DNA from: Apostichopus japonicus
Lineage: Eukaryota; Echinodermata; Holothuroidea; Aspidochirotida; Stichopodidae
Direction of reading: 5' to 3'
Length of the DNA: 64,000 nt
Assembly: GCF_037975245.1 (NCBI RefSeq)
Contig: NC_092568.1
Span: 34,318,501-34,382,500, forward strand
The notes below the pieces were generated by a model. The model saw only the letters and a list, made by a program, of their open reading frames with translations. It was not told the DNA's origin and did no database searches. Positions 24,601 to 37,178 of this stretch are shown piece after piece (within the stretch, counting starts at the first letter, position 1; every line of letters starts with the position of its first letter). The position numbers were made by a program, and so were the translations under genes.

Positions 24601-27600
24601 TGAAAAGTTTTAAAAGTCACGACTGCTATCAGTCTGTGTAAACAGCAGCAGTTCTGTACAGTGTGTTTTCATCCTATACTAGAACTAACTTAGTATCTAT
24701 TTCCTTTTAGATGTTACCCATTGAGACAAACATTAAGGAAGCTTATGCTAATGGAAGTGACGATGAGCAGAACTTCATCCAGAACCTGAGCTTGTTCCTG
24801 TACACATTTTTCAAAGAACATGTCCAACAGATTGAGAAGAAACAAGAACTGAATGACATATTGTTGGAGGTATACAATCATATATTTTGTGAAGCCTAAG
24901 TTGCATATGAATCAGTTTACCATAGCGTAGAAGTTGGTTGAATTTCTCTATGTCAGTTTCAAAAGTGATGATTATAACAGGATGTGTGCATGTTTCACAC
25001 CTTTCTCTGTTACCAAGCACTACTTGAATGTTAGAAACATTCTGTATCACTGCATATATACCAGAGCTGAAGTACTCAAGTCTAGTTTACTATGGACTCT
25101 GACTTGACGTAGCTTTGGATGCATTTGACTCTGATTTGGCACGGATTCACACCAACTGGAGTCACTGGACTTGGACTCGACCAAGACAGAAGATAAGTGA
25201 CCTCTTCGAGAGCTCTGATATATACTGAGTAGTCTCTGTCTGTTCAATATAATTCTTGTTACATTTCTGGAATTGCTGCCAATTGGTGTGAATCCTCAAT
25301 GATTTGGAACAGTTATTTCTCTCTTCATGCACTGTTGATGGTAGATGACACAGGCATGACAAGTCTTATAAAAGAAAGAACTACTTGCTGCCTTAAAAGT
25401 TAGGTTGTGTGGATAACCTCTCTTGGCGCTGCTTGTATGAGCAATTTACTTTGTATAAATGTAAACTGCTGTTACCTCTTATAAGTAATTGCAGGAGTCA
25501 AGGAATTACACACTCTAGAGACTAGTTTTGGTCGAATGTCATAAAGTAATTTTCAGATTATAAACATTCAATTTTTCAATGTCTCCTGTTTCAGGCGCAT
25601 CATTATTTGTTGCTGATCTCTGAGGTGGAGGAAACTGAAATATTTAAGATTTGTTTAGAGTACTGGAATATCCTGGCATCAGAATTATACAGGGAGAGTC
25701 CATTCCCGTCGTCTACCACATCACCTTTGCTATTGGGGAACTCACAGCCAGAGATACCACCTAGGAGACAGATTTACCTCAACATTTTATCCAGAGTAAG
25801 TACCCATTTATCTTCATGTCTTTCGATTACACTAGCACAATCTTTTTCTTTTTGTCCTTTTTTTGCATGGTTATGTTTGCTAAGGATTTCTTAAAGAATG
25901 ACATTAGGCAAACTCTTAGTCCCCACATGTTACCGTCCAAGAAAAAAAGAACCAAAAAAATGAGTGAATGTAATGTTTGTGTAGCTTATTCAAGAAATTA
26001 AACTATAAAATATGCTTTGGAATGCTTGTTTATGGCTAGATCAATGACATCAGCTCTTTGGTGCTGGCATTATTGTTAATGATAATCTATTGTTTCTTAA
26101 ATTGTAAGAACTAGACCAAAACATCTTCTTTTTACTCCCTATTCAACAACAGAGCATCCTTTGATCACATTAAAAGCTATATGTCCAAGTCCAATTTGTA
26201 GCACATTATAAAATTGTCATTTGAGACCAATAAATTCTCTTGTTTTCCCTTTGAGTTTTGAGCTGCATCCTGGAATTTTATCTACTGGTCTGTGTATAAG
26301 ACTACAAGGCCCAGTCACTTTAGCTGATGAACCCCGTCATTTCTGATAATTAAATGTTGTTTAGAAATAAAGTTATTCCAAATTCAGCACTAATATCAAC
26401 CAGGGTTGGGCTAAACTTACACAACATAAGCAATCCCAGATGAGGCTTTATTAAAAAAAAATGGTTGTTGTATAAGTTTCATTTCACTATTTCAATATTG
26501 TATGGTTGGTGTGCATGTAATACCATGCCCTTTTTGTTAAGTGTTGCTGATTTTGGTTTTTGATCAAAGGTGAGAAGAATCATGATATCTAGGATGGCCA
26601 AACCTGAAGAAGTCTTAGTGGTGGAGAATGAACAGGGCGAGGTTGTCAGGGAATTTATGAAAGATACAGACTCCATCAACATGTACAAAAATATGAGGGA
26701 AACACTCGGTAAGAGCCTGCAGATTCCAACACACCAATTGTTTTTCAACAGGTTGTTTTTATCGTTTCTTTCATGTGTCTGTGACCTCTACGCGCATGGC
26801 AAGTCTGGAAAACCTAACACATCTACAAAGAAACAGTCTTCGTAAAAAGATGTTGTTTTGGTTACAAAGTAGTTTCTTGTCAGTTGTAGAATTTGGAAAG
26901 TTGGGTATGGTAAAAGCTATTGTTGTTTATTTTACCAACTCAATCTTCTTGAGCAATGGAAAGGTTGTTAATTCTGATGAAACTTTCTCTTCCTTGTACC
27001 TACATTCTCATCATTTATGTTTTAAAGAATATATTGTTTGATATTGACTTATTAGCTTGTTTGAAGTATCAGTAAACCTTTTAAATATTTCCTTTTTCTC
27101 TCCAGTTTATCTCACTCATTTGGATTATGCTGATACTGAGCAAATCATGACAGAAAAACTTCAATTGCAAGTGAATGGACAAGAGTGGTCGTGGAAGAAT
27201 TTGAATACAGTAAGAAATGAAAGACATACTGAATATACACTTACGAGTATGATTAGTAAGACCTTCTGATATTAATTACCCTTCTCAGGGAGGTTGGTAT
27301 ATGAGGATGAATGTTGATAGGTGTGAAAAAGGCAAAAGAGTAGATTTTGTTGCCGACTCTGCAGATGGTAGACTGGATTGTTCGATCGAGTCTAGGCCTT
27401 TGGCTACTTCAAAAAGCAACTTCAGTGTACAGTGCAGTTATTAATGGAAACAGCCTTGAAGTTTTTGATAGATTTTGATAGGATGGTATCACTTGAAAGG
27501 TTGAAGAACAGTCACTTTTTGTGAAACAACTGGTAGTTATGTGGAAATTGGATGATTACATTGTGGTGGAAGTTTTGACAGGATTGCAGAATCAAACATA

Positions 27601-30600
27601 TATCATCCATGTTCCATTGTAAGTCACATTTGAAGATGTAAGAAATATAAATGCACATATCACAACAGGATATAAACAATGCTGAAATTATAGCTTCAAA
27701 ACACCCCTGTTTCCTGTCTTGCATAAATATGCATGCAATAAGGGATAAAAATAATCAGGGTGTAAAATATTCTTGCCAGTTGACATATCTCATGGGTAGG
27801 ATATGTGGTATCACTTGCACATTCGAACAAAGATACCTAGTGTTTTAAGTTGTATAAGAAAGAAGAAAATTTGGTAGCTTCAAATTTCCATCTTTTTATC
27901 TGCTTACTGTGAGTTGAGATCATTTGGGGTTTATTGCATGGAACATGAATAAATTTGATTGTTGTATCTTTTAAATCTCAAGCTTTGTTGGGCGATTGGT
28001 TCCATCAGTGGAGCCATGCATGAAGAAGATGAGAAGAGATTCCTGGTTACAGTTATCAAGGAACTTTTAGGGCTCTGTGAGCAGAAGAGAGGCAAGGATA
28101 ACAAAGCCATCATAGCTTCTAATATCATGTATGTCGTCGGGCAGTACCCACGCTTCTTGAGAGCTCATTGGAAATTCTTGAAGACTGTTGTCAACAAACT
28201 CTTTGAGTTCATGCATGGTAAGGAACATTTACAACCCATCATTCCTACTGGTAGCTAAATAAAACTGCTATGTGACTCTTTGGGAAACTTTCCCTACCAC
28301 AAATAAGTTGAATAAGAAATTTTTCAGAAGTATCAGCAAAGAAGCTGTTATTATTGAGATATAATTTGTTTTATCATTATTTTTCTCTCCAGAAACACAT
28401 GATGGTGTGCAGGACATGGCATGTGATACATTCATTAAAATTGCCCAAAAGTGCAGAAGGCATTTTGTGCAAGTTCAAGTTGGTGAGGTGATGCCATTCA
28501 TTGAGGAGATTCTCAACAGCATCAACACAATAATTTGTGATTTACAGCCCCAGCAGGTAAGTAGAAGGAAGGGAACAAACACATGGGTTACCTACCATTG
28601 TAAGTTTGTACAGTTAACATGTGTATAAAAAAGAAACTCTCTGGTTTTAAATATTAAATTTGGTGATTTTTGGCTTCTTAATAGTGGAAATTGGCAAATT
28701 AAATTACGTTGATGGCTCGCAGTATTGCTGCAAACTGACCTACTCAGATCGATTTCGTCAAGAATGGAACACTGATGTGAACAATGTTTGTGTTGATTAT
28801 GCCATTGGGCTTTCTCCCTAATGGAGGATAAGTCACAGGATAAATGTTGCAACTGATGGCTAACCCTGATACGATTGTGTCTCTTACTTCATTGAGGTTC
28901 CTTCCACAACACATAAAATTGCAAACTTTTGCAACTTGCCCGTGAAAACTGATATCACTTAGCTCCCATATTGTGAGATATATGTTTATAATACTTGTCG
29001 GTATCTGGTAATATCTGGTCTGTGAACTTTTAGAGGCATTTCCTTTTTCTCAACTCCTTTCCTTCACTCTTTCAGGTGCACACATTCTACGAGGCTGTGG
29101 GATACATGATCAGTTCGCAGACGGACAGCATTGTTCAAGAGCACTTGATAGAAAAGTACATGCTACTTCCAAACCAGGTTTGGGATCACATCATCCAGGA
29201 AGCAACTAAGGTAAACTACTCTTTTCTGAATGATATCACATTTTTTTGTAAGGTAGATATAAGGATATATTATCTTTGAAATATCGTCTAGCATTGATTT
29301 GAAATTGATTATGTAAGATACTGAAACAAGCAAACCACTAGCATTGCAGATGACTTACCATGTGAAGTGACTTTGGGCCTGGATTAACATTTTTCTTGAG
29401 ATATTGGAAACATATAACACATTGGTTCGATATAATGTCTGGAAGATTTACAATGTTTTCAAATTCCAGTTCCTGGAAAGGTGGGGAGGGGGAAGGTGAG
29501 AAGGACAAATAGAAATGCATTCAATTCTAATCAGGATGTAAAGATCTGCATGAAAAGTTTGTTTACTGTATGTGTATTTTCAATGCCTGTGATTCATACG
29601 TGGAAAAGTTGTGATAAATTAATGTCTATGCCTATTCCTTTTACTTTCAAAGAATGTGGATAAGCTGAGGGAAGAGGAATTAGTCAAACAACTTGGAAGC
29701 ATTTTGAAGACCAATGTCAGAGCTTGTAAAGCAGTTGGTCATCCCTTTGTTGTTCAGGTATTGTTCAAGAATGTCCTTTTGTAATATTATCTACTGTTCC
29801 CTTGTGTCACTCTGGTTTCTAGTGAGGCTTCTTTGACTAAATAAAAGTCATTGCTTGGGTACAGGATCCATCCATGAATATGACAGAAATTTTGTATAAT
29901 ATTTTACCCTAGGTTTCTGCTATACTTAATGGGAACCTCACATTGTTGTTGGTATGGGGTATATTATTTGTGAAAGTCACTATGTGTGGGAATGACCTAT
30001 AAGTTTTTTTTTAAATTTACTACACTTGAGGAAGGGTACGAGTAGCAACCTAGTATTGCCTTGTGCATCATTATGTGTCACTCAACAGCTGTCGTTTGTA
30101 TGTTCCCTATGTTACGGGACTTACCGGTTGTATTGTAACCAAGACTGAACCCAGTGTAGACATTTGTCCTATATGGTATTAGGATTCTTCTGTATAGGGC
30201 TTTCTCTCTTACTTCATGTAAACATGGGATGTATTTCACTCATTGAGTTGTAATAATGAAGTCCTGCTAGACTAATTTGGCAAACTGACTGGTTGTGAAG
30301 TGGTCTTACAGCCAGTTTGCTTCATCTGAATATAAATTTAAGTTAGCCTTCATTTTGTAAGTTTCTTTCCATCATTTCCTCTTTTTTAGCTGGGTAAGAT
30401 ATATCTGGATATGTTGAATGTTTACAAATGCATGAGTGAAAACATATCTGCAGCTATTGCTGCTAACGGCGAGTCTGTAACGAAACAACCTCTGATTCGA
30501 AGCATGAGGACGGTGAAGAAAGAAACCTTGAAGCTCATCTCCGGCTGGGTTAGCATGTCGACAGACCCACAGATGGTAAGGGAGATTAAGAAATTCAACA

Positions 30601-33600
30601 AAAGTCAGTTATCAAACAGAGGTTGAATAGCCTGATGTGAAGGCTGCTGTGGGTTATTAAGGCATATGAGAGCTTACTTATCCCTCCCCCCCCCCCCCCT
30701 CCACCAGCATGACTTCAACAAGAGTATATACTAAACAGCCCTAGCCAAAAAATATTGCTCGAGTTTCTGAGATTGTGTTATTTTGCACTAGACATTTGAA
30801 ACCATTTCTGCCCTAACTATTCCCTTACTAAGGATTTTCTGGTAAATGTTATACAAGGCAAAGTAAATACATGGTGTACTGTTTTGTATTAATTTAAGTG
30901 CTGTGTTCTAGGGGTAAGATCCACGTGTCTTCTTTTTGGTTCTTGAGAAAAGTTTCTTTTTAAAGTAAAATGGCCACTGCATGTTCCTATTTTATAACAT
31001 TCTGCTACAGAGAACTTAGTGCTATGTGTATTGTGGACACATGATTCCAAGTTAAGCTGTTACAACAATATATTAAGATACATATATTTATCTTTCCAGG
31101 TACTTAAAAATTTCATTCCACCACTCTTGGAGGCTGTCCTGATAGACTACAGGTCCAATTTGCCGGCAGCCAGGGAACCAGAAGTGTTGAGTACAATGGC
31201 TACGATAGTCAATAAGTTAGAGGTATGTGCAATAGTACCAGAGAGCATGACATTTGGCTGGAACAACAAACTTATCACATGAGGGTGAAACAGCCTCATA
31301 AAATCTCAAGTAGGAACAAGTACATGTCAAATTTCTTTGTGGTATAATTGCAGGTGTCATCTTTTTATGTTCAAACATTGTTATTTAGCTGTTTCAGTCT
31401 ATATTTGATATTTTACTGAAGATGATTAAGTGTGTACAACAGTGTGATACTTGATGCCTCTAGTGGGTTATTGGCAAGTACACCTTGGTAGAACTTAGTA
31501 CTTATGAAGGTCATACCCTTTGATAAACAAACAAGTTACCAAGGAAGGTCAAAAGTCATGTTAGGTCAATGAAGAACAAAATGAAAAAGCCTGGGTAAAA
31601 CAAATCTTAAAGCTTTAAGAGGTTCAAAAGAATCTTATTTGCTCGTCTTGGTCAAAAGCGCAAATATGTGATATAAATGTTCGAGGTGGGATCAGTTTCA
31701 GTCGGCATACAGAAAAGCATATATGTCATTACAGTTTATCATCATAGCTTAAACGTTTGACTGGTTTTGTTCGTTTTTATTTCTCCAGAACCACATAACA
31801 CAGGATGTCCCCAAGATATTTGATGCCGTCTTTGAATGTACCCTTGAAATGATCAATAAGGATTTTGAAGAGTTTCCAGAGCACAGATCTAACTTTTTCC
31901 TCCTCCTGCAAGCTGTGAATTGTCACTGCTTTTCTGCCCTTTTTGCTATTCCTGCTGCTCAGTTTAAGTTGGTGCTAAACTCTATCATCTGGGCAGTCAA
32001 ACATACCATGAGGAATGTTGCTGATACTGGTAAGTTTATCCAACATTTTTTAGTGGAAAGAAGTCTGTTGTAAAGTGTTTGATATTCATGAAACATGCTA
32101 GTCCAATATGTAAATGTCCTTGCTTGTAAGCAGTTGGGATTGCTGCACTTGGAGTTAGGATACACTAATGTTACCATCCTTCTTATTTCTTTCTGTCTAT
32201 TTTAACCTAGTTTGTTCGGTCATGGATGACATTAACTAAGTCCATTTCGTGGAAAGGTTTTGGTCTCATATTTAAGTCGACCTCCAATAAATCTTGCATC
32301 ATTGACCATTTATATCTAGCATTGTGTCTGTTCAGTACGTACAATCTGTTTGAAATTTAATGCAGTAAAGTAAGGCAATAATCGTTGTTTCTATACAAAG
32401 GTATTACAATTAATGTATTTTTTGAAATAAATTGCTCACTATTAAAATTTTTGTATGTTAGAAGACATCACCCGTTCAACATTGCATAAGTTATCTCATT
32501 GTAATCAGCTGTGAGGGAACTGCAACTTGTCTTCTACTATTCCTTGTAAAAATGAAAAGTCAAATGAACTGTTGTAAAACATTTCCTGTCCATTTTCTTC
32601 TCAGGTCTTGCTATCTTACACTCCTTGTTAGAAAATGTTTGGGAGGACAACTCTGCTGCACAGAGTTTCTATCAAACGTACTACACAGACATCTTACAGC
32701 ACATACTGTCAGTGGTTACAGACACATCACATACTGCAGGTAGGTGGCCAGCATGTTTTCAACTCCTTACACCAAAGGCGGAATGTATCTGATGTTTTGT
32801 GTGTATGTGTATGTATGCGATGCTCAGCCTTGAAATTTACGAATGGTTTATAAATTCATACTGTGTGTGTTGATCCAAAATGATCACATGGTACAATGAT
32901 CACATGGTTCGTAAAAGACGTCAAAGGTCATTTAGGGTCACCAGAGGTCACTGAAAAGCTTGTTAACACAACTCCGTAATTAGTTTGCTGAGGCAAACTG
33001 TATAGTTATTCAATTTCCTAGTTAGAAAATAGGTCCATCTTAATGAGTGAATTAACTGAATAGTTTTATGGAGGTCAAAGGTCATTTGAAGTCAACAGAG
33101 GTCATAGTCTTGTAAACATTAACTCCCTTGGATTAACTACATTATTTGTATGTCAAACTTTGTGATTACATGCACTGTTTTATTATATTAATTTGTTTAT
33201 CTTTCTGTAGTTGTCAAAGGTCAGTTGAGGTCAACTGACGGCAGAGTCTAAAAAAGTTGTATTTACATGGATTGTTAATTTTATGTAGATTATTTATAAC
33301 TACTGAGATTAAATGACATTGTAACTAGTCATTAAAGGTCTACCAAAGATGAAAATGTATCACTTGAAATTAGCCAGGATGTTTTTCATTCTAGCGTACT
33401 GTAATTTCTTAGAGAGTGGTTCTATGCATTGAATGAAGCCCTGCTTTTTCATCGTTATTTTCTCTTTGTTGTAGTCAAAGGATAAAGTATGTGTAAAAGT
33501 AAGTTGGCCTGACGTTTCGATCCTAGCAGGATATTCTACAGAGGCTAAATGACAAGTAACAGTAACAGAAGGGACAAAAACCCGCACAGAATACAGACAG

Positions 33601-35180
33601 GTTAATGAGCATGGTAGAAGATCCTGCTAGGATCGAAGCGTTAGGCCAACTTACTTTTACACATTCTATTAAACAGGCTCTATAGTGGATAAGCAGTTTG
33701 CTAACAGTTTTATTTTATTTTGATTAAAAGGATAAAGTAAACGTTTATTACATTGATATTTTCATTCATCCTTTCCAGGACTGACCATGCATGCCACAAT
33801 ATTAGCTTACATGTTCAGCATTGTTGAGGGAGGCAAGATTACAGATCCACTAAGCCAGTCACAAGGAACAAAGACCAATGGACTGTATATCAAAGAGTTC
33901 ACAGGATCTCTGCTCAAAGCAGCATTCCCACATCTCTTGGAGTAAGTACCCATGTATCTAGAAAATCATCTCTGTCGACTAGCTGCTCCAGTAGTCTCAA
34001 AACCAGGGAGTCATTGTTTTCTACACTAAAGGCAGTATAATGTGTCTTGGAGCTACATTCTGAGCTTCTCTGTAAACAACTTTAAGACTTTAAAATAGGG
34101 GATTGACTGCTTCCACAAGAACAGTAGTCATTAATCCATGGGCTGCAAACATTCTCGTGTTTGCAAAAAAATGCTACACTTCTAACAGATTGCTGGAAGG
34201 CTTATGTAATACTGTGTATTCGGAAGTAGAATTTACCTTGTAATTTTTGACATGTTCTGATGTTACATGTAACACACATATCTGCTTTTATTTCAGTGCA
34301 CAGATTAAAGTGTTTGTGACAGGCCTGTTCAGTTTGAATCAAGATATTCCAGCCACAAAGGAGCACTTGAGGGACTTCCTAGTCCAGATCAAGGTGAGAT
34401 TCCCTTTTCGGAAAATGCAGAAATATTACACCTAGTTTCTTTAACATGCCTGCTCGTATGGAATTGGAATTACATTTTGGTATTTAGCTTCCTAAACTTT
34501 ATGTAAAGTTACTGGTAAATGTTGGTTGCCAATGGCTGTCAGTTTTACCATACCATGTTAGAGTCACTCCTATAAGATTGTAATTGATGAAATTTAAGAT
34601 GATATCCACCTCTTTTATCATTCACTTGGTTTTTGTTCTTCAAAGGAGAGTTACTTAGCCAAGAATTGATGATAATCATGATACCCATATGACTGCTCCT
34701 CCCACTCCCCACACCCAGTTTTGGTTGTATTAAATCACATCAGAAATTTGAGATTTAAAAATATTTTTAAGTTCACCTTCCTGTCCATCGTTTCAATTAT
34801 TGTTGTGGGATGTTATTTGTAAATAGTGTCAAACTTGTTCAAAAGTCAATTTAGGAAGCAAAAATTAAAAAATAAAAGAGAAGGTGAAAAAAAAATGGTT
34901 TAGATTGTAAAAGAATGTTTCCATGGGTGTGTAGCAGATGTCTGATGTCTTGATTCCCAGAAAAGAACTGTAAGTGAAATTTGAGTATGGGAATTTTCTG
35001 AAACTAACTTCTGCTTGGCTTTAATATTCACAGGAGGTTGCTGGAGATGATACCTCTGGTTTGTTTCTGGAAGAGAGAGAAGCAGCTCTTAAACAGGCAG
35101 AGGAGGAGAAGCACAAGGTACAGTTGTCAGTACCTGGTATCGTCAACCCTCACGACATCCCAGAGGAGATGGTCGATTAA
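18633..35180 (+). CDS. XPO1: Exportin-1 (CRM1), complete, 22 coding exons
   Basis: Nuclear export receptor of the importin-beta family. It binds leucine-rich export signals together with RanGTP and carries cargo through the nuclear pore. Coding exons: 18633-18758, 19578-19679, 20568-20702, 21251-21414, 21747-21861, 23525-23644, 24099-24227, 24711-24869, 25595-25795, 26570-26708, 27106-27209, 27983-28217, 28393-28556, 29076-29210, 29653-29757, 30390-30575, 31100-31222, 31789-32029, 32605-32739, 33779-33941, 34297-34393, 35034-35180. All introns are GT-AG and all phases agree. The total is 3225 nt, 1074 residues plus stop (human 1071), and similarity to human CRM1 is visible in every exon. Importin-beta N-domain about residues 47-113; HEAT-9 acidic loop ([19 protein letters not shown]) about 426-446; NES-groove cysteine Cys530 in [11 protein letters not shown]; end PEEMVD. 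The family start pattern [17 protein letters not shown] supports the ATG. The gene looks intact. Confidence 0.97.
28076..28078 (+). other. XPO1: Codon for the leptomycin-B-reactive cysteine of exportin-1 (Cys530)
   Basis: TGT at this position is codon 530 of the joined CDS and lies in [11 protein letters not shown], which aligns with human Cys528 in the NES-binding groove. In known CRM1 proteins this cysteine is alkylated by leptomycin B, and organisms with another residue here are resistant. The sequence predicts a sensitive protein. Confidence 0.9.
32919..33245 (+). repeat. AGGTCA-rich degenerate minisatellite in XPO1 intron 19
   Basis: Three modules starting GTCAAAGGTCATTT or similar and continuing with (A/T)CAACAGAGGTCA lie at about 32920, 33074 and 33212. 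The intervening sequence CTTGTAAACA...AACTCC is also shared. Similar AGGTCA minisatellites are common in marine invertebrate introns. The middle copy contains AGGTCAAAGGTCA (33072-33084). Confidence 0.6.
33490..33726. mobile_element. 237-bp insertion in XPO1 intron 19 with 13-bp target duplication
   Basis: AAAGGATAAAGTA occurs exactly at 33477-33489 and 33727-33739 and brackets the insert. The insert holds two inverted copies (about 33490-33534 minus, about 33619-33663 plus) of the hairpin repeat also seen at 12862-12935, each with the AGGCCAACTTACTTTTACAC-type tail facing outward. A duplication of 13 bp suits target-primed retrotransposition better than most DNA transposons. There is no coding capacity. 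It lies between exons 19 and 20 and leaves the splice sites intact. Confidence 0.65.
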
Positions 35181-36069
35181 AACCGCTGCCACTGTCAGTG
35201 AGCGTTGATGTTTGGGGAAGCAGCTGAAAGCACTCCTAGCACTTCTGTTAATCCTGTGGTTGTGTGCTCATAGATTCTTGCCACATGTTTGTACAGACTC
35301 AACCCAAGGTTATGAATAGAAGGCTATTTAACTGTGGATTAGCATGCAAGTTTATCACTGATGACTTGGTTTATCTTCAGGAAAGGAGTTTCATCAGTGA
35401 AACTGCCATGAAGAATGAAGCTTTGAATCTGGATATGCTAGTTTCCCGAGTAACATAGAATAATTTGATTTTGAACATGCACTGATATTGTTTAAGTTGT
35501 TACTTACCTGAAGGCTAATTTATTCTCAGTGTTGTAAAACTGCAATTGGTGGCAGATGGGGATTTTATAGCTATCCTAAGGGGTGTCTTTCAAAATGATC
35601 ATGTAAAGGAGCTGAAACGGCTACTAAAAGCCTGGTGAAAAGTATTCATTGCTTAGTTGAAATGGTGCAACTAAGATTTAACCTAATTGTGAAGTTGGGG
35701 GGAGGGGGCAGTGGGGTCTGTTACTTAACTACATCTGTGCTCCCATCATGTGTGCAAAACTTCATTGATTGAAAGCAAAGCTGAACACAATATGTCACCT
35801 GGTTCAAGTTGGGTGGACCCATCACTGCACTGTTGACCAGTCATCCTTCTTTCCCAACTTTGTGCTTTCATTACACAGCATGAATAGAGAAACTGTTGGG
35901 ACTTAAGACACACATCTTACACTACTTGGTGAGACAATAGGTCTTTACACACTTACTACTTTTGTCCCATTTGAAAGTAGAAAAACTACAAATGGAGGAA
36001 TCGTCAACAATGTGTGTACTGTACATATGATATTCTACAGATATAAAAAAAAAAAATTAAAAAATTTCC

Positions 36070-36075
36070 AATAAA
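36070..36075 (+). terminator. XPO1: Candidate XPO1 poly(A) signal
   Basis: First clear AATAAA after the stop codon, about 890 bp downstream, in an A-rich stretch. A later AATAAA at 37998-38003 is an alternative site. Confidence 0.4.
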
Positions 36076-36875
36076 AATAATTTGTGATAAAACTCACAAT
36101 GATTTTTTTTTTTTTAGTCTGTAAAAGTAGTTTTTATGTTTATACAATACACAAGACCCAAGGCATTCATAAACAAGTATACTAGAACCAGTGTTGTCTT
36201 TGTGAATTAACAAGTTATCTTTCAGTTTTGCTTATTACAAAATGTTGCCTCACCAAAGATGTTAGATTAGTTGTTTGTACATGTACCCTTTCTACGGGTC
36301 TGTTGTAAATATTTCCTTCTTTTTTTTTCAGAACTGTACACTTAAAGTTGTATATTATTGTACATTAGATCTTCTCATACAGACTGCAGTAACAGATTCA
36401 AAGAAAAGAGAAAAGTTTTGTTTGTTGTTTTAGTTACCTAGTAAGTCAAAGTTAGTGCTTAATTACCAAAGACAGATGAAACACTTGTCATCAGTTTTAA
36501 CCCTGGTGCCATTTGTGAACCGGTGAGAGTTATTGTTGAGTACTATTACAAAGTCATCCATTAATGAGACCTCTGTCTTACCATTTCAAGGCAGTCTTTT
36601 ATTTTTTGGTCTTTGAAATAATAGACATTTGATAAGTTAAATACTTAATTGATAGATGGTGTCCGGTGTAAATGTTACTGTCCATATCGTCCACACTTCT
36701 TTTATAGCTACAGTTTTGTACCTTTTCCCCTGGCCTTTTGATACCAGTCTTAAAATGTCTTTTCATTTCTGAGTTTTTTGTTTTCCTTTGTTCCATGTGT
36801 TCATTTGTACGTCTTGATTTTATATATAATGTGAAAAACATCACAAGTAAGCCTTCTCCTTTGGTTATTTATCCC

Positions 36876-37178
36876 ATGTCAAGTTTGCTACCTCTCTGCA
36901 AGAAACATGTTAGTTATGACTATTTATATCATTTTCACTGTACAACTTCAGAAGAAGTCATATTTTTTCTTGTAACTGGGAAAGAGGGTAACTTATTTAG
37001 CCGATTATGTATGCAGGAAGTGCCATATGTCAAGTTTGCTACCTTCCGCAAGAAACATGTTAGTTATGACTATTTATATCATTTTCACTGTACAACTTCA
37101 GAAGAAGTTATATTTTTTCTTGTAACTGGGAAAGAGGGTAACTTATTGAGACGTTAATGTATGAAGGAAGTGCCATAT
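36876..37178 (+). repeat. 151-bp tandem duplication downstream of XPO1
   Basis: Two nearly identical copies, 36876-37026 and 37027 to about 37178, share ATGTCAAGTTTGCTACC at the start and AAGAGGGTAACTTATT near the end. There is a one-base indel (CTCTCTGC versus CTTCCGC). Because of the indel one reading frame passes through both copies and repeats the same peptide, which explains the 139-codon ORF here without a gene. Confidence 0.85.

Noticed and set aside
35034-35180. A second intron inside the last XPO1 exon (CACAAG|GTACAG near 35117)
   Set aside because: Reading through gives [10 protein letters not shown], which matches the conserved CRM1 C-terminus, so the donor-like sequence is not needed.
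36738-37157. 139-codon ORF with a repeated peptide
   Set aside because: The peptide repeat is explained by the 151-bp tandem duplication and a compensating indel in the presumed XPO1 3' UTR.
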